From an uncultured Lachnospiraceae bacterium (GTDB lineage Bacteria; Bacillota; Clostridia; Lachnospirales; Lachnospiraceae), in assembly GCA_947177515.1 (NCBI GenBank), contig CAMWUU010000003.1, positions 1 to 29,598 on the forward strand: 29,598 nt of DNA, given 5' to 3'. A program made the translations under genes and the position numbers. This document shows, piece by piece, positions 1-8,510 of the stretch. Within the stretch, counting starts at the first letter, position 1. Each line of letters begins with the position of its first letter. Under the pieces are notes generated by a model that did no database searches, was not told the origin of the DNA, and saw only the letters and a list, made by a program, of their open reading frames with translations.

Positions 1-293
1 TCTTTCTCCTCCCCGGCTTTTCCTTTCGCCACATACTCACGCAACGCTAAAATCCCCAGCACCACATGGCGGCAGACCGTCCTCGACGGGCAGGAACATG
101 TACTTTCTCCAAGTGGCTGCCGGAGCACCACCGTTTCTCCCCCCACAGCCACCTGTGCGTTGCCATCAGCAGAAATCACCTTGTAATCCCCTGCCTCCAT
201 ATCCTTATAAGCGCGCTTTACAATCCCCTTATTCGCCATGCCAATAAGATAATCATCGTCCAAATCTGCCAATAATACGTTCCATCCGTCCAT
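1..293 (-). CDS. SWIM zinc-finger protein, N-terminal 97 residues (cut by window edge)
   Basis: The reading frame is open to the left edge with no stop, so the C-terminus is outside the window. ATG at 293 follows AGGGGG with 8 nt spacing. Residues 66-76 carry the SWIM signature: Cys66-x-Cys68, then Cys74-x-His76 (CSCPSRTVCRH). SWIM domains bind zinc and mediate DNA or protein contacts. The gene is 67 bp after the VWA gene and probably in the same operon. In many bacteria a SWIM protein is encoded beside VWA, DUF5682 and MoxR-like AAA+ genes, which fits this context. Its molecular role in that set is not established. Confidence 0.85.
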   Translation of the reverse strand, partial: MDGWNVLLADLDDDYLIGMANKGIVKRAYKDMEAGDYKVISADGNAQVAVGGETVVLRQPLGESTCSCPSRTVCRHVVLGILALREYVAKGKAGEEK

Positions 294-360
294 ACTTCAG
301 CCCCCTGCCAAATATGTATATTATTATCAAAAAACTTTCTCCAAACAAAAAATTTATATT

Positions 361-1488
361 TCAAACTACTATTTTACTAACAAATCCGACCAGTTCCTCA
401 GGTGTCATCGCACCCACATGCACCCCCATCCCGGCCAGCTTCTTTGCAGCATTTCTGTCATAATCTGGGTTCGCTTCCATATCGAGCGCTGTCAGCACGA
501 CCAGCCTCGCCCCGCTCTCGATAATCCCCTTGCTCACACGATACATATTTTCATAACCACATCCCTCATACAAATCAGAAACAAGCACTAACATTGTCCG
601 GTAAGGATAATCAATTAATTTCTCACAGTAGGAAAGCGCTCCCCCAATATCCGTTCCACCACCAAGTTGGACACTCATCAATATCTCCACTGGATCTTCA
701 GCGTACCCGCTCAGATCAACAACATTCGTATCAAAAATCACCAGCTTTGTATCCAGCATCGGCAGTTTTGCAAAGATCCCCGCCATCACCGCACTGTGGA
801 TCACAGAATCCAGCATGGAACCGCTCTCGTCCACACAGATAATCACGCGCCATGAATTGTAACGCTTCATGCGCGCACTAAAATAAATATCCTTTAGCAA
901 CAGTTGACCGCGCTCCACATCATAGTTTTTTAAGTTGCGCCGGATTGTTTTTTTGATATCCAGATTGCGCATCGACCGGATCGGGCTTGTCATACTGCGG
1001 TTCAGCTTCCCGAAAAAGGACTGCCGTACCTCCTGCTCCAACTTTCTCATCAGCTCCTCCGCCACCTTGCGCACGATCTCCCTTGCCAGCGTCAGCACCT
1101 CCCCACTCATCAGATGCTTCATGGAAAGTATGGTCTTTAAAAGCTCCCTGTTTGGCTCCAGCTTTCTCATTACATCCGGGTCAGTCAAAAGTTCCGTCAT
1201 ACCATATTTATCAAGCGCGTGCCTCTCCATAATCTCGACAGTCTGCTTCGGAAACAGCTTCTTGATTTTCTGCAGCCACTTCGGAACTGTAAGCTGTGAA
1301 TCCCCGCTGCCACCACCGCGTTCCTTACGGATATCCTGTTCCTCCCCATATTCCCTCTCATACAGATACTCAAGTGCCTCCTCCATCTCCATCAGCCTTG
1401 CCTCGTTTGGTGAAAAGGAAAGCTGCCCCGACGCATATCGGCCAAGCACAAGCCGCCAGCGGTTCAATATTTCCTGTTCGTCTTCCAT
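361..1488 (-). CDS. VWA domain protein with intact MIDAS
   Basis: This 375-residue protein starts at an ATG preceded by AAGGAGG. The C-terminal half (about 213-375) is a von Willebrand factor A domain. The metal-ion-dependent adhesion site is complete: D220-x-S222-x-S224 (DESGS), T279 in GGGTD and D305 in VSDLYEG. The N-terminal part (1-210) is charged and helical, as in CoxE/YehP-like VWA proteins that work with MoxR AAA+ ATPases. There is no signal peptide or membrane segment, so it should be cytoplasmic. The 287 bp upstream (1489-1775) hold no gene and no convincing promoter, so transcription probably continues from upstream. A role as a metal-dependent partner of a MoxR ATPase is inferred from the family. 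Confidence 0.88.
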   Translation of the reverse strand: MEDEQEILNRWRLVLGRYASGQLSFSPNEARLMEMEEALEYLYEREYGEEQDIRKERGGGSGDSQLTVPKWLQKIKKLFPKQTVEIMERHALDKYGMTELLTDPDVMRKLEPNRELLKTILSMKHLMSGEVLTLAREIVRKVAEELMRKLEQEVRQSFFGKLNRSMTSPIRSMRNLDIKKTIRRNLKNYDVERGQLLLKDIYFSARMKRYNSWRVIICVDESGSMLDSVIHSAVMAGIFAKLPMLDTKLVIFDTNVVDLSGYAEDPVEILMSVQLGGGTDIGGALSYCEKLIDYPYRTMLVLVSDLYEGCGYENMYRVSKGIIESGARLVVLTALDMEANPDYDRNAAKKLAGMGVHVGAMTPEELVGFVSKIVV

Positions 1489-1775
1489 TTTACTTCTCCC
1501 TCCTTAGAAATCCCTTTAAGCTATGGATCGAATTTGCTTTTGCCCATAATCCTTCCGCCCACCTGCTCCTCTGCCTTCCCAAATTTCAATAATCCCTCAC
1601 CGTTTCGCCTATGTAGTACAAATTAAATATTACCATCAACCTTTCACCGCACAACAAAACTCGTCCACTCTACATGATTATACTGCATTACATCATCCGC
1701 CTTTTTCATCCCAAGCTATACATTTGCTCTCAATTTTTATTTCTGCTTTCACAATATTTTCTCCCTACATCCTCC

Positions 1776-2198
1776 CTATCCATGAAAGGCGCACTGCTCC
1801 CGATAGTCTTCATAATCACTAAAGGCATCCTCCTCGTCATCATCCAACAAATACATAAGGCAGTTTTCCATCATATCAACCCAAGTAAACAAACATTTCG
1901 TTTGCTCCTTTGTCAATATACCATTCCTCCCCAGCATTCCGTCCGGTGCTGCCCACTCCCTTGTCAAATGCACAATCGCCACAATATCCCCCACAATTTC
2001 CTTATCAACTACCGCATCTTCAAATTCATCCTTTAATGTTTTTAAACACTCCATCACCTCAATAAAATTCTCTTCACAAAGCTCCCCTCGAAACGGTCTT
2101 AAACTACCCAAAAATCCATTTGACCATTTGGGATTGTGAATATCACTGTTTCTTGATGAATGAAAAGATAATAATTCCTTTGCTTCCTTTTTGTCCAT
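1776..2198 (-). CDS. Small acidic hypothetical protein
   Basis: This 140-residue protein belongs to no family I recognise. The start chosen is the ATG at 2198, preceded by AAGGGGGA at 5 nt spacing; the frame stays open to 2249 but without a ribosome binding site. The C-terminus is strongly acidic (a DDDEEDAFSDYED stretch) and the middle looks helical. There is no signal peptide or membrane segment. It lies 76 bp after the formylglycine-synthase-like gene and upstream of the VWA gene, so it is probably an accessory member of this operon. It may be the partner of a neighbour, as small acidic proteins in such loci often are, but nothing in the sequence proves it. Confidence 0.65.
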   Translation of the reverse strand: MDKKEAKELLSFHSSRNSDIHNPKWSNGFLGSLRPFRGELCEENFIEVMECLKTLKDEFEDAVVDKEIVGDIVAIVHLTREWAAPDGMLGRNGILTKEQTKCLFTWVDMMENCLMYLLDDDEEDAFSDYEDYREQCAFHG

Positions 2199-2274
2199 TC
2201 TTTCCCCCTTACTCAATATCCAGGCACACTGCATTCTGTCCAAGGCCAAAAATCATAATTTTCCACATCTTTTA

Positions 2275-3228
2275 TTATGGCAGCCGAATAATCCGCCGAT
2301 AACAATAATAATTATTTGATAATCTTTGATTATGCTCATCGACCTGCTCACGGTAAAAAGCTGTATAGCAGGGCAGAACATGGATTCCGCCGTCACCGCC
2401 GCAGAGGGAAGATCCGCCATCACCGCCTTTTACATACTTTGTATTATCAATAATTTCATATTTATAAGAATTATAGGCAATAAATAAGCCAAACATATTG
2501 GGCTGTTCCAATAATGGTTTCTCCTTTGCGTTGCTAACGGAACCCACATTAAAAATTTCTTCCATTACATCACTTAAGGTATCGCCCCAGCGAAACAAGG
2601 TACGCGTACCACCATTGCAGAGATATTCCCATTCATCTTCCGTAGCCAGCGTAAAAAAGCCTTCCTTCAGGGAACGCACCGCCTCAGCTAAGGATGGGGC
2701 ATCTTCCTCGATATAGCGGTTATCCACCTCCACTATCATATCGCCAATATCAGCCGTGCGCAGCGGAGATAAATATTCTGACAGCTTCTCATTCCATTTT
2801 TTCATATAATTTTCCCAATCCCCATAACCGCCTTCATTCATGTCCTCTTCATAAGCTTCCAGCTCCTCCGAAAGTTCCAAGCGCAATTCCTCTGCTTTAT
2901 CCAAATCGCCATCCGCTTCTGCTTCCTTGATCCGATTTTTATAATCGTCCTTCATCTCTTCTTGTTGATTTTCATAATATTCATGACCTAAATCAAATTC
3001 TTCACGCAGTCCTTCCAATACCCCCTCCCCCAAAGGGCATTTTTTAATATCCCATCCCAGTGTAACATTTTTCTGACCAGCTACAAAAACAAACTGGGAA
3101 CCCTCATATTCCAAAAGCCATGTTTCCCTCTCTATCCCGTTCATACTCGTTTTAATCTCACTCAAAAATTGAAAATCGATTCCCAAAGCTTCAATGCGTG
3201 AGCGAATATCATCCAATTGTTTCGACAT
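2275..3228 (-). CDS. Protein with a divergent formylglycine-synthase/C-type-lectin-fold C-terminal domain
   Basis: This 317-residue protein starts at an ATG with AAGGAGG 7-8 nt upstream. Residues 1-80 form a small alpha/beta domain, 81-160 a highly charged helical stretch, and 190-317 resemble the FGE-sulfatase (SUMF1/EgtB/PvdO) fold. The clue is LATEDEWEYLCNGGT (194-208) followed by FRWGD (212-216), the usual T-E-x-E-W-E-Y and F-x-W-G-D blocks. NMFGLF (244-249) corresponds to the 'N-x-FGL' block, and YYCYRRI (307-313) to the terminal 'GFR' strand. The usual GNVWEW block is replaced by YNSYKYE, so enzymatic activity is doubtful and a binding role is more likely. A glycine-rich GGDGG repeat occurs at 268-281. 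It sits inside the VWA/DUF5682 operon. Confidence 0.7.
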   Translation of the reverse strand: MSKQLDDIRSRIEALGIDFQFLSEIKTSMNGIERETWLLEYEGSQFVFVAGQKNVTLGWDIKKCPLGEGVLEGLREEFDLGHEYYENQQEEMKDDYKNRIKEAEADGDLDKAEELRLELSEELEAYEEDMNEGGYGDWENYMKKWNEKLSEYLSPLRTADIGDMIVEVDNRYIEEDAPSLAEAVRSLKEGFFTLATEDEWEYLCNGGTRTLFRWGDTLSDVMEEIFNVGSVSNAKEKPLLEQPNMFGLFIAYNSYKYEIIDNTKYVKGGDGGSSLCGGDGGIHVLPCYTAFYREQVDEHNQRLSNNYYCYRRIIRLP

Positions 3229-3339
3229 AATAATTTCCTCCTTAAAAAATTAAATTTACTGTCGTCAGCCATATTCCGGAACAATGTACCGTTCTTCTTT
3301 CCATTGATCTCTACATAAAATTCTGTTTTCTTTATTCAT

Positions 3340-3816
3340 TTATAAAAGCATATTGGAACCAAATTTAAAGTCCACGCTCTTATTATAAACCGTTAAAAAA
3401 GTTCCACTGTGGTCTTTGGTATGCTCAAACAGTACCCATTGTTCCATCTCTTTCGTAAAATGGGGATAAGCATTTGCAATCAAGCATTCAATCGTAACCC
3501 CATTATCCAGCCCGATATACAAATCATTCCATGGGCTGATTTCAACAGAAACCACCGTACCGCCCACAATTTCAGAATTAAACTTTTTCATATTGAACCA
3601 TTCATCATTATTTGTACTTTCCATTTGATCCCATGATTGATAATCCAGGGTAGTTACAAGAATATCATCGTTCTTTCGGATTCTTGAACATCCCATCGCA
3701 TGAAGAATTAGAGGTTCAAAGTTAAAATCCAATATCTCACATTCACAACAAAACTGAATCAGTTTCCTTCCTGCCAGTGAATGTACAAATTGAACCGCGC
3801 TATTATCTATTTGCAA
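3340..3816 (-). CDS. Hypothetical protein, probable TTG start
   Basis: I do not recognise a family with certainty. The best start is TTG at 3816, because GGAGGTGA lies just before it; an in-frame ATG at 3834 lacks a ribosome binding site and would add 6 residues. The product is about 158 residues, mostly predicted beta strands, with no membrane segment. The C-terminal half has the pattern G-G-T-V-V-S-V ... L-Y-I-G-L-D-N-G-V-T-I-E ... E-Q-W-V-L-F, reminiscent of small beta-rich proteins found among toxin-immunity genes; that resemblance is weak. It lies between the Imm5-like fusion gene (70 bp upstream) and the formylglycine-synthase-like gene in the same direction. Confidence 0.6.
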   Translation of the reverse strand: MQIDNSAVQFVHSLAGRKLIQFCCECEILDFNFEPLILHAMGCSRIRKNDDILVTTLDYQSWDQMESTNNDEWFNMKKFNSEIVGGTVVSVEISPWNDLYIGLDNGVTIECLIANAYPHFTKEMEQWVLFEHTKDHSGTFLTVYNKSVDFKFGSNMLL

Positions 3817-3886
3817 CTCACCTCCGCTTTGCATATGACCACATAAAATTAAATTTTTACATACTTAACAAAATATTTCATTCCGT

Positions 3887-5542
3887 TCAAAAACAGTCGG
3901 GAAGCATCCGGCACTTTATGCCCGCCTTTTTCAGTTCAGAAATAACACGCTGTGCTTCGTCCTTTGTCAATGCCGTAAATAGTTTTATTTCCCATTCCGC
4001 AGAAGAACAGCTTTTTGCATTTTGGACTGCTCCTTCTGCTGCGGCAGCAGACAAGTTAAAAACTTTTGTCAGCACCTTTAAGAGAGCAGGATCTTCCTTC
4101 TTTTTGACCCATATACGGAAAATACTTTTAATTTCTGCATATACTGGCCATCCGTCTTCCATCGTGCATCGGAACTGAAAATTTTCGGTAATCAGATCCA
4201 GCGTTCCATCCTCATTTTTATATACCTGATCCGGCCAGTATTGTATAAAATCCCCGTAAGGCCTACCGTAAATATAAAAAATTGGAAGAAACTGCCTTAA
4301 ATCAAGCCCGTAAACTTTGTTTTCCCCATCAACAAAACCCGCTCCCACAAGTCCAAGTTCTTCCTTATGTGCTTCGATTGCCGCGAGATCAAAAAATTCT
4401 TCCCCATTGATCACAAGCGAGTTGCCCCATACCTTAAAGTATTTAGTCGTCTTTCTGCGTTCCAACTCATCCAAAAGTTTCTGGACTCTTCCTTCCCCTT
4501 TGATATACCGTTTTACAGCGGATTTTACATTTTTATATACATCCGACGGTGCGTATATCATTTCATTTGGGTGATCAGGGCAGCGGAACATAAAGTGGAA
4601 CTGATTGATTCCCAGCTGTGGTCCTTTTGCGGGCAACGCATTATCATACCAGTCCAAACGTCTGTTTACGCCTGCGTGTTCTACCTTATATGTCTTTTTC
4701 TTACAGACCGGGCAGACTCCGAAATCCTCGGTCAGACGCAGGGACATAACATAATAATCATCTTCCCCGTCTTCGTTTTCTTCCGTAACTTTATAATGAT
4801 AAACATATTCTCCCAGTTCTAAAAAATCAGCAAAACTCTCCAGTGTGACTTCCTTTGGAACCGGTTTGGGCGGATTCTGCTTTTCCTGGAATGCTTTGAT
4901 ATATCTGGTCGGAAAACGGTAATCTTGTATACCTAAAAGCTTCGCCGCCTCTTCCAGATACCATGCCCAAAATTTCATTTCACGGACGGCGCATTTCCCG
5001 ATATCGCCATCGCTGTACGCGTCGCTCCAGACAACACAGGCATTTTTTGCAGTATCCCAATCATAGGAATCCATTTCCTCTTCGGTTACATCCAAACACC
5101 ACGGTTCCAGATCCGCTTCATCCTCGAGTGCTACAACCGCCGCTTTCCATGCAGCGATCGCCGCAGAAGCGGCAATTTCACCCTCATCAATAAACTCCAT
5201 AAAATCATGGATCGCATCGCTGTCAGTTTCGGTCTTTAGATCCGCTGCGCTAATCTTTCCATCAAGATAGGCAAGGCTGTTTTTTATAAGATTTTGCGGC
5301 CGCTTATCATCCGGGTCACATTTGCACCACATCGGCATAACCTTTTTTGCGCAGGCAATCGCAAGCATTGCGCGCTTTTTAAGCGGCTTTGTCAAAATAC
5401 GCGGCACGCCCGAATCCTGCTTGCGCGGCGTTAGCGGACCCATTGCCTGCCAGATTTGCCGACGCACAGTAATATTGAGTTTCCCACTTTTTTCTAATAT
5501 TTCTTGTGCCTGCTCCAATGCCTTATTTTCCCTGCTGTCCAT
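3887..5542 (-). CDS. Imm5-like domain / zinc ribbon / L7-L12-like C-terminal domain fusion protein
   Basis: This 551-residue protein starts at the ATG at 5542, with AGGGAGG 8 nt upstream; the frame is open further, to 5680, but overlaps the DUF5682 gene and has no ribosome binding site. Residues about 25-225 resemble the Imm5 immunity-type domain: an A-I-A-C-A-K-K-V-M-P block at 61-70, then D-D-K-R-P at 78-82, an A-Y-L-D-G-K-I-S block and an alanine-rich helix around 123-140. Cys277-x-x-Cys280 with Cys321 and His324 suggests a zinc site in a middle beta-rich region. Residues about 485-547 resemble the ribosomal L7/L12 C-terminal fold (LTKVFNLSAAAAEGAV, then LTKDEAQRVISELKKAG). All three assignments are by eye. 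It follows the DUF5682 gene by 74 bp. Function unknown. Confidence 0.72.
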   Translation of the reverse strand: MDSRENKALEQAQEILEKSGKLNITVRRQIWQAMGPLTPRKQDSGVPRILTKPLKKRAMLAIACAKKVMPMWCKCDPDDKRPQNLIKNSLAYLDGKISAADLKTETDSDAIHDFMEFIDEGEIAASAAIAAWKAAVVALEDEADLEPWCLDVTEEEMDSYDWDTAKNACVVWSDAYSDGDIGKCAVREMKFWAWYLEEAAKLLGIQDYRFPTRYIKAFQEKQNPPKPVPKEVTLESFADFLELGEYVYHYKVTEENEDGEDDYYVMSLRLTEDFGVCPVCKKKTYKVEHAGVNRRLDWYDNALPAKGPQLGINQFHFMFRCPDHPNEMIYAPSDVYKNVKSAVKRYIKGEGRVQKLLDELERRKTTKYFKVWGNSLVINGEEFFDLAAIEAHKEELGLVGAGFVDGENKVYGLDLRQFLPIFYIYGRPYGDFIQYWPDQVYKNEDGTLDLITENFQFRCTMEDGWPVYAEIKSIFRIWVKKKEDPALLKVLTKVFNLSAAAAEGAVQNAKSCSSAEWEIKLFTALTKDEAQRVISELKKAGIKCRMLPDCF

Positions 5543-5616
5543 AATAAAATCCTCCCTTATTGTCCCCCAATTAAAAAATGAAACCCTGTTGGATTTTCCA
5601 CATTCCTTTTGCAAAA

Positions 5617-8184
5617 TCAGGTTATCATTTTCATCTGTATTGCCGCATATGCATCCAGTTCCTTCCCATATGCATACCACTGCGGCAGCACCTCTGCGCG
5701 CTCCATAATATCATCCCGCACTGCCCCATGCAGTCCTGCTGCCTGTTTCGCAATCTTGTCAACCTCCGAAGGTGTAAAATAGGCGAATGCCATACGAAGC
5801 TGCGGCAATAACTCCACAAATTCCTGCTCGTCAACCTGACCGAAAAAGGTATCCAAAATGCCAAGCAGCCGCCCGCCAATAAAAATCAGATCTTTCGCCG
5901 TATAAAACAATCCCCTAAAGAAAACTGCCGTCTGCAAAAGCTGCTCCCTTGTCCCGGTCAAATATCCGATACTGGCCTTCTCCACCCCATTTGTATCCTC
6001 TATTCCGCAGCCGTACAAAATCCCATGGATACAACCACTTAAACCAGCATTGATATCCACCATTTCCACAAGACGCATAAGCGCCTCATAATACGCGTCC
6101 CGCTCCATTTTCATTTCCTCGCCCCTGCCCGTTACCTGGTACAGCATCTTTAATATATCCATGCAATCCGAAAGCCGTTCTTCCTTTACCTGCGCCATCG
6201 CTGGGAGCAGGGTAATCAGCTTCTGTACCGCTGTATGTAACAGTGCCAGAAAATCCATTTCCACATCATACAGACCACCGAGTTCCCCCATCATCATCAG
6301 GGATTTCATTGCATCCGCAATGGAATAGAAATCCGTATCCGCAACAACCAGTTCCTGCACGCGCCCATATACTGACGCAAGCTGCCCTGTAAGCCCCATC
6401 TCAAAAACCTGTGTCAGAAGGGTTGCAGCCATCCCCGCATTCAAATCTTTCTTCAGTTCTTCTCCCACAAGACTTACCGCCGCTTCCGCAATCGTAGCCC
6501 CATATACGGATACATCAATTAATGCTGATATAACCTGCGTATTCCACTTGTATTTCCAGATCTCCCTAATCAGGTTTTTATCCCGTTTTAACTGGAGGTT
6601 TGGACCCTTTAACCGCCTTGCAAACTCTGTTTTCAAAAATCCCATACGATGAAAAAAACAACTTGTCGCCCGGTGTTTCTTTTCAGAAAAAATCGACAGG
6701 GTTACTTCCGTTTCCAGGGTGGAATGCATTTTCAGGCGGAACGCCGTACACTGCGCTTCAAAATCCTGCACAATCGGCGGCACATTTGCCATTGCGCACA
6801 GCCTCCCAATCCCCCTTCCCGTCATAAGCCCGCGAAGCGTTTGTACTGGCATGTCCGAAGCAATATTATATTCCCCCTTAACATACGAACAGAGCACTGC
6901 GTCCTGCAGCTCATAGGCTCCCGGCTGCGGTTTTGCCCGCAATTCGCCAAGTCCCTGAGCCATCTGCCACGCGCAGATTTCATCGTAAGTTGAAAGGCAG
7001 GCTTCCTTGCCCCGCACCTTCTTGCCCGTTTCCACAAGAAGATCAAGCACCGCTTTTGCATACGGCTGTTCCTCCCCCTCCTGCAACCCTTCCCAGACCT
7101 GCTGATAAAATCCCGTATACGGCATTCCGCTCGCATAGCCGTTTAATGCATCCGCTGCCTCCATCGAGTATGGCATCAGATAGACACTCTGATCTTTCTC
7201 CGGTATTTTTCCAATTTTTCCCATAGCAGTTTTTCCTGCGGAAAGCTTCCCCGCCGCCTTCTTTGTTTCCTTAAAGTGCTCCAAACAAAAGCGCTCCAAA
7301 AGACCCTGCGTATGGAAACCACCGGTAATAACAAGAATTTTTGCCATATCACTGTCCGATCCAACACTGCCTTCGTTCTTTTCAATCCCGTTTGTATTTT
7401 CCATAGTTTCATCTGCTTCCAGCTTCTTTCCATTCCTTTTCGCAGTCTTCTTACTGGCAGCTTTCAGATTCCCTGTATCCCCATCTTCCAAGCTTTTTTC
7501 TCTGTATTCCTGCACCCACTGCACAATCCGCGCCGCCATATGCGCTTCCCTCGCAATACATCCATCCTCTTCCATTTCCTCTTTCGGGGTGTTCTCGCGC
7601 GCCAGCCTGCAATAGGTGAGAAGATGGGAAAACCACACATCACAATCCTCGTCCATCCCGTTTAATTCAAAATATTTCTCCCAAAATTCACCAAAACTTC
7701 GAAGCCCTGTTTTCTCGCATAGCCGTCCAATGTATTCGTTGGATGACAGCAGATAATCATCATTATAATTACTCTTTTCCTCCTCCTTGCGCAGACCCCG
7801 TCCTTCTTTTGATGCTGCCAGGATATCCCCGTAGGAAAGATCGATAAATGCCGCAGGAATCCCTCTTGCCGCAGCCTCCCTTACTGCCACTAGTTCTGGC
7901 GAATACGCAAGGAACGGATAATAACATTTATAATGTCCCTTCTCCTCAGATATCTTTCCCGCCTTATCATGATACGAATAATAGATGGCAAACGGTGCCT
8001 TCGTATCCTCATGCACCATCACCGGAATCAGGGCGTTTGCGTTGTCCGGTCCTTCCACTAGAATGGCTGTCGGTTCCCATTTCTTTATTATTTTCTGTAT
8101 CTGCACGGAACACGCCGGGCTGTGATGCCTGACCGGCAAGAACATAATCTCCGCCCGCTCTTCGTTTAGCAATATCCTCTCCAT
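5617..8184 (-). CDS. DUF5682 family protein
   Basis: This is a large cytoplasmic protein of about 855 residues. I chose the ATG at 8184 because GGGGGAT lies 8 nt upstream; the ATG at 8199 is in frame and would add 5 residues. Family marks include the N-terminal F-L-P-V-R-H-H-S-P-A-C block (residues 15-25), I-L-V-E-G-P at 41-46, and V-I-T-G-G-F-H at 285-291. The RHHSP and GGFH pattern recalls TraB/erythromycin-esterase-like folds, but a catalytic activity is not known to me. A lysine/glutamate-rich insertion (about 235-280) separates the N-terminal halves. DUF5682 genes are repeatedly found with VWA, SWIM and MoxR AAA+ genes. It is the first gene of the operon, read from the promoter at 8302-8331. 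Confidence 0.85.
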   Translation of the reverse strand: MERILLNEERAEIMFLPVRHHSPACSVQIQKIIKKWEPTAILVEGPDNANALIPVMVHEDTKAPFAIYYSYHDKAGKISEEKGHYKCYYPFLAYSPELVAVREAAARGIPAAFIDLSYGDILAASKEGRGLRKEEEKSNYNDDYLLSSNEYIGRLCEKTGLRSFGEFWEKYFELNGMDEDCDVWFSHLLTYCRLARENTPKEEMEEDGCIAREAHMAARIVQWVQEYREKSLEDGDTGNLKAASKKTAKRNGKKLEADETMENTNGIEKNEGSVGSDSDMAKILVITGGFHTQGLLERFCLEHFKETKKAAGKLSAGKTAMGKIGKIPEKDQSVYLMPYSMEAADALNGYASGMPYTGFYQQVWEGLQEGEEQPYAKAVLDLLVETGKKVRGKEACLSTYDEICAWQMAQGLGELRAKPQPGAYELQDAVLCSYVKGEYNIASDMPVQTLRGLMTGRGIGRLCAMANVPPIVQDFEAQCTAFRLKMHSTLETEVTLSIFSEKKHRATSCFFHRMGFLKTEFARRLKGPNLQLKRDKNLIREIWKYKWNTQVISALIDVSVYGATIAEAAVSLVGEELKKDLNAGMAATLLTQVFEMGLTGQLASVYGRVQELVVADTDFYSIADAMKSLMMMGELGGLYDVEMDFLALLHTAVQKLITLLPAMAQVKEERLSDCMDILKMLYQVTGRGEEMKMERDAYYEALMRLVEMVDINAGLSGCIHGILYGCGIEDTNGVEKASIGYLTGTREQLLQTAVFFRGLFYTAKDLIFIGGRLLGILDTFFGQVDEQEFVELLPQLRMAFAYFTPSEVDKIAKQAAGLHGAVRDDIMERAEVLPQWYAYGKELDAYAAIQMKMIT

Positions 8185-8222
8185 TCCTTTATCCCCCATT
8201 CAAATTCTAAATTTTCGGACAT
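8166..8222 (-). CDS. Possible 18-codon upstream ORF overlapping the DUF5682 start
   Basis: An ATG at 8222 with GGGGAG about 9 nt upstream opens a short frame ending at a TAA at 8166-8168. It overlaps the start region of the DUF5682 gene in another frame. Translation of it could couple to or compete with the DUF5682 start. There is no evidence of protein function, and it may be chance. Confidence 0.25.
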   Translation of the reverse strand: MSENLEFEWGIKEWRGYC

Positions 8223-8301
8223 GCCGCTACGCTCCCCATTATAAAAAGCTATATTTCCCTCCCCATCCACCCTTATTTTCCTACCATATGATTTCTCTCC
8301 T

Positions 8302-8331
8302 ATTATATCGCATCCGTCCTGTGAAAATCAA
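8302..8331 (-). promoter_or_regulatory. Sigma-A promoter for the DUF5682-VWA-SWIM operon
   Basis: On the minus strand TTGATT (8326-8331) is followed by an 18-bp spacer and a perfect TATAAT (8302-8307). Transcription would start near 8295, giving a leader of about 110 nt before the DUF5682 start. Confidence 0.7.
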
Positions 8332-8359
8332 CATATTTCCGCAATTTTACATCTATCTA

Positions 8360-8388
8360 TTGCAAAAAACCAAGAAGGCATATATACT
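8360..8388 (+). promoter_or_regulatory. Sigma-A promoter for the GNAT gene
   Basis: TTGCAA (8360-8365), a 17-bp spacer and TATACT (8383-8388) form a good promoter, divergent from the DUF5682 promoter 28 bp away. The start point would be near 8395, leaving a leader of about 115 nt. Confidence 0.7.
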
Positions 8389-8510
8389 ATGTCTAACAAA
8401 ATGAAAAAAACTTTGAATGGATCATGCCAGGCAAACTTTCCTAGGTCTTGTCCTCCATCTGCACCGCCTTACATAACATATTAATCTATTCCAGAAAGAG
8501 GGTAAATGCC

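Noticed and set aside
935..1507. A 190-codon plus-strand frame opposite the VWA gene
   Set aside because: It is antisense to a clear VWA coding sequence with an intact MIDAS motif, and its product is low-complexity and Ser-rich.
2275..3228. Possible variable protein of a diversity-generating retroelement, since formylglycine-synthase/C-type-lectin folds are common targets
   Set aside because: No reverse transcriptase and no template repeat were seen in the window.
8401..8484. 27-codon frame downstream of the GNAT promoter
   Set aside because: No ribosome binding site; it begins only a few bases after the predicted transcript start.
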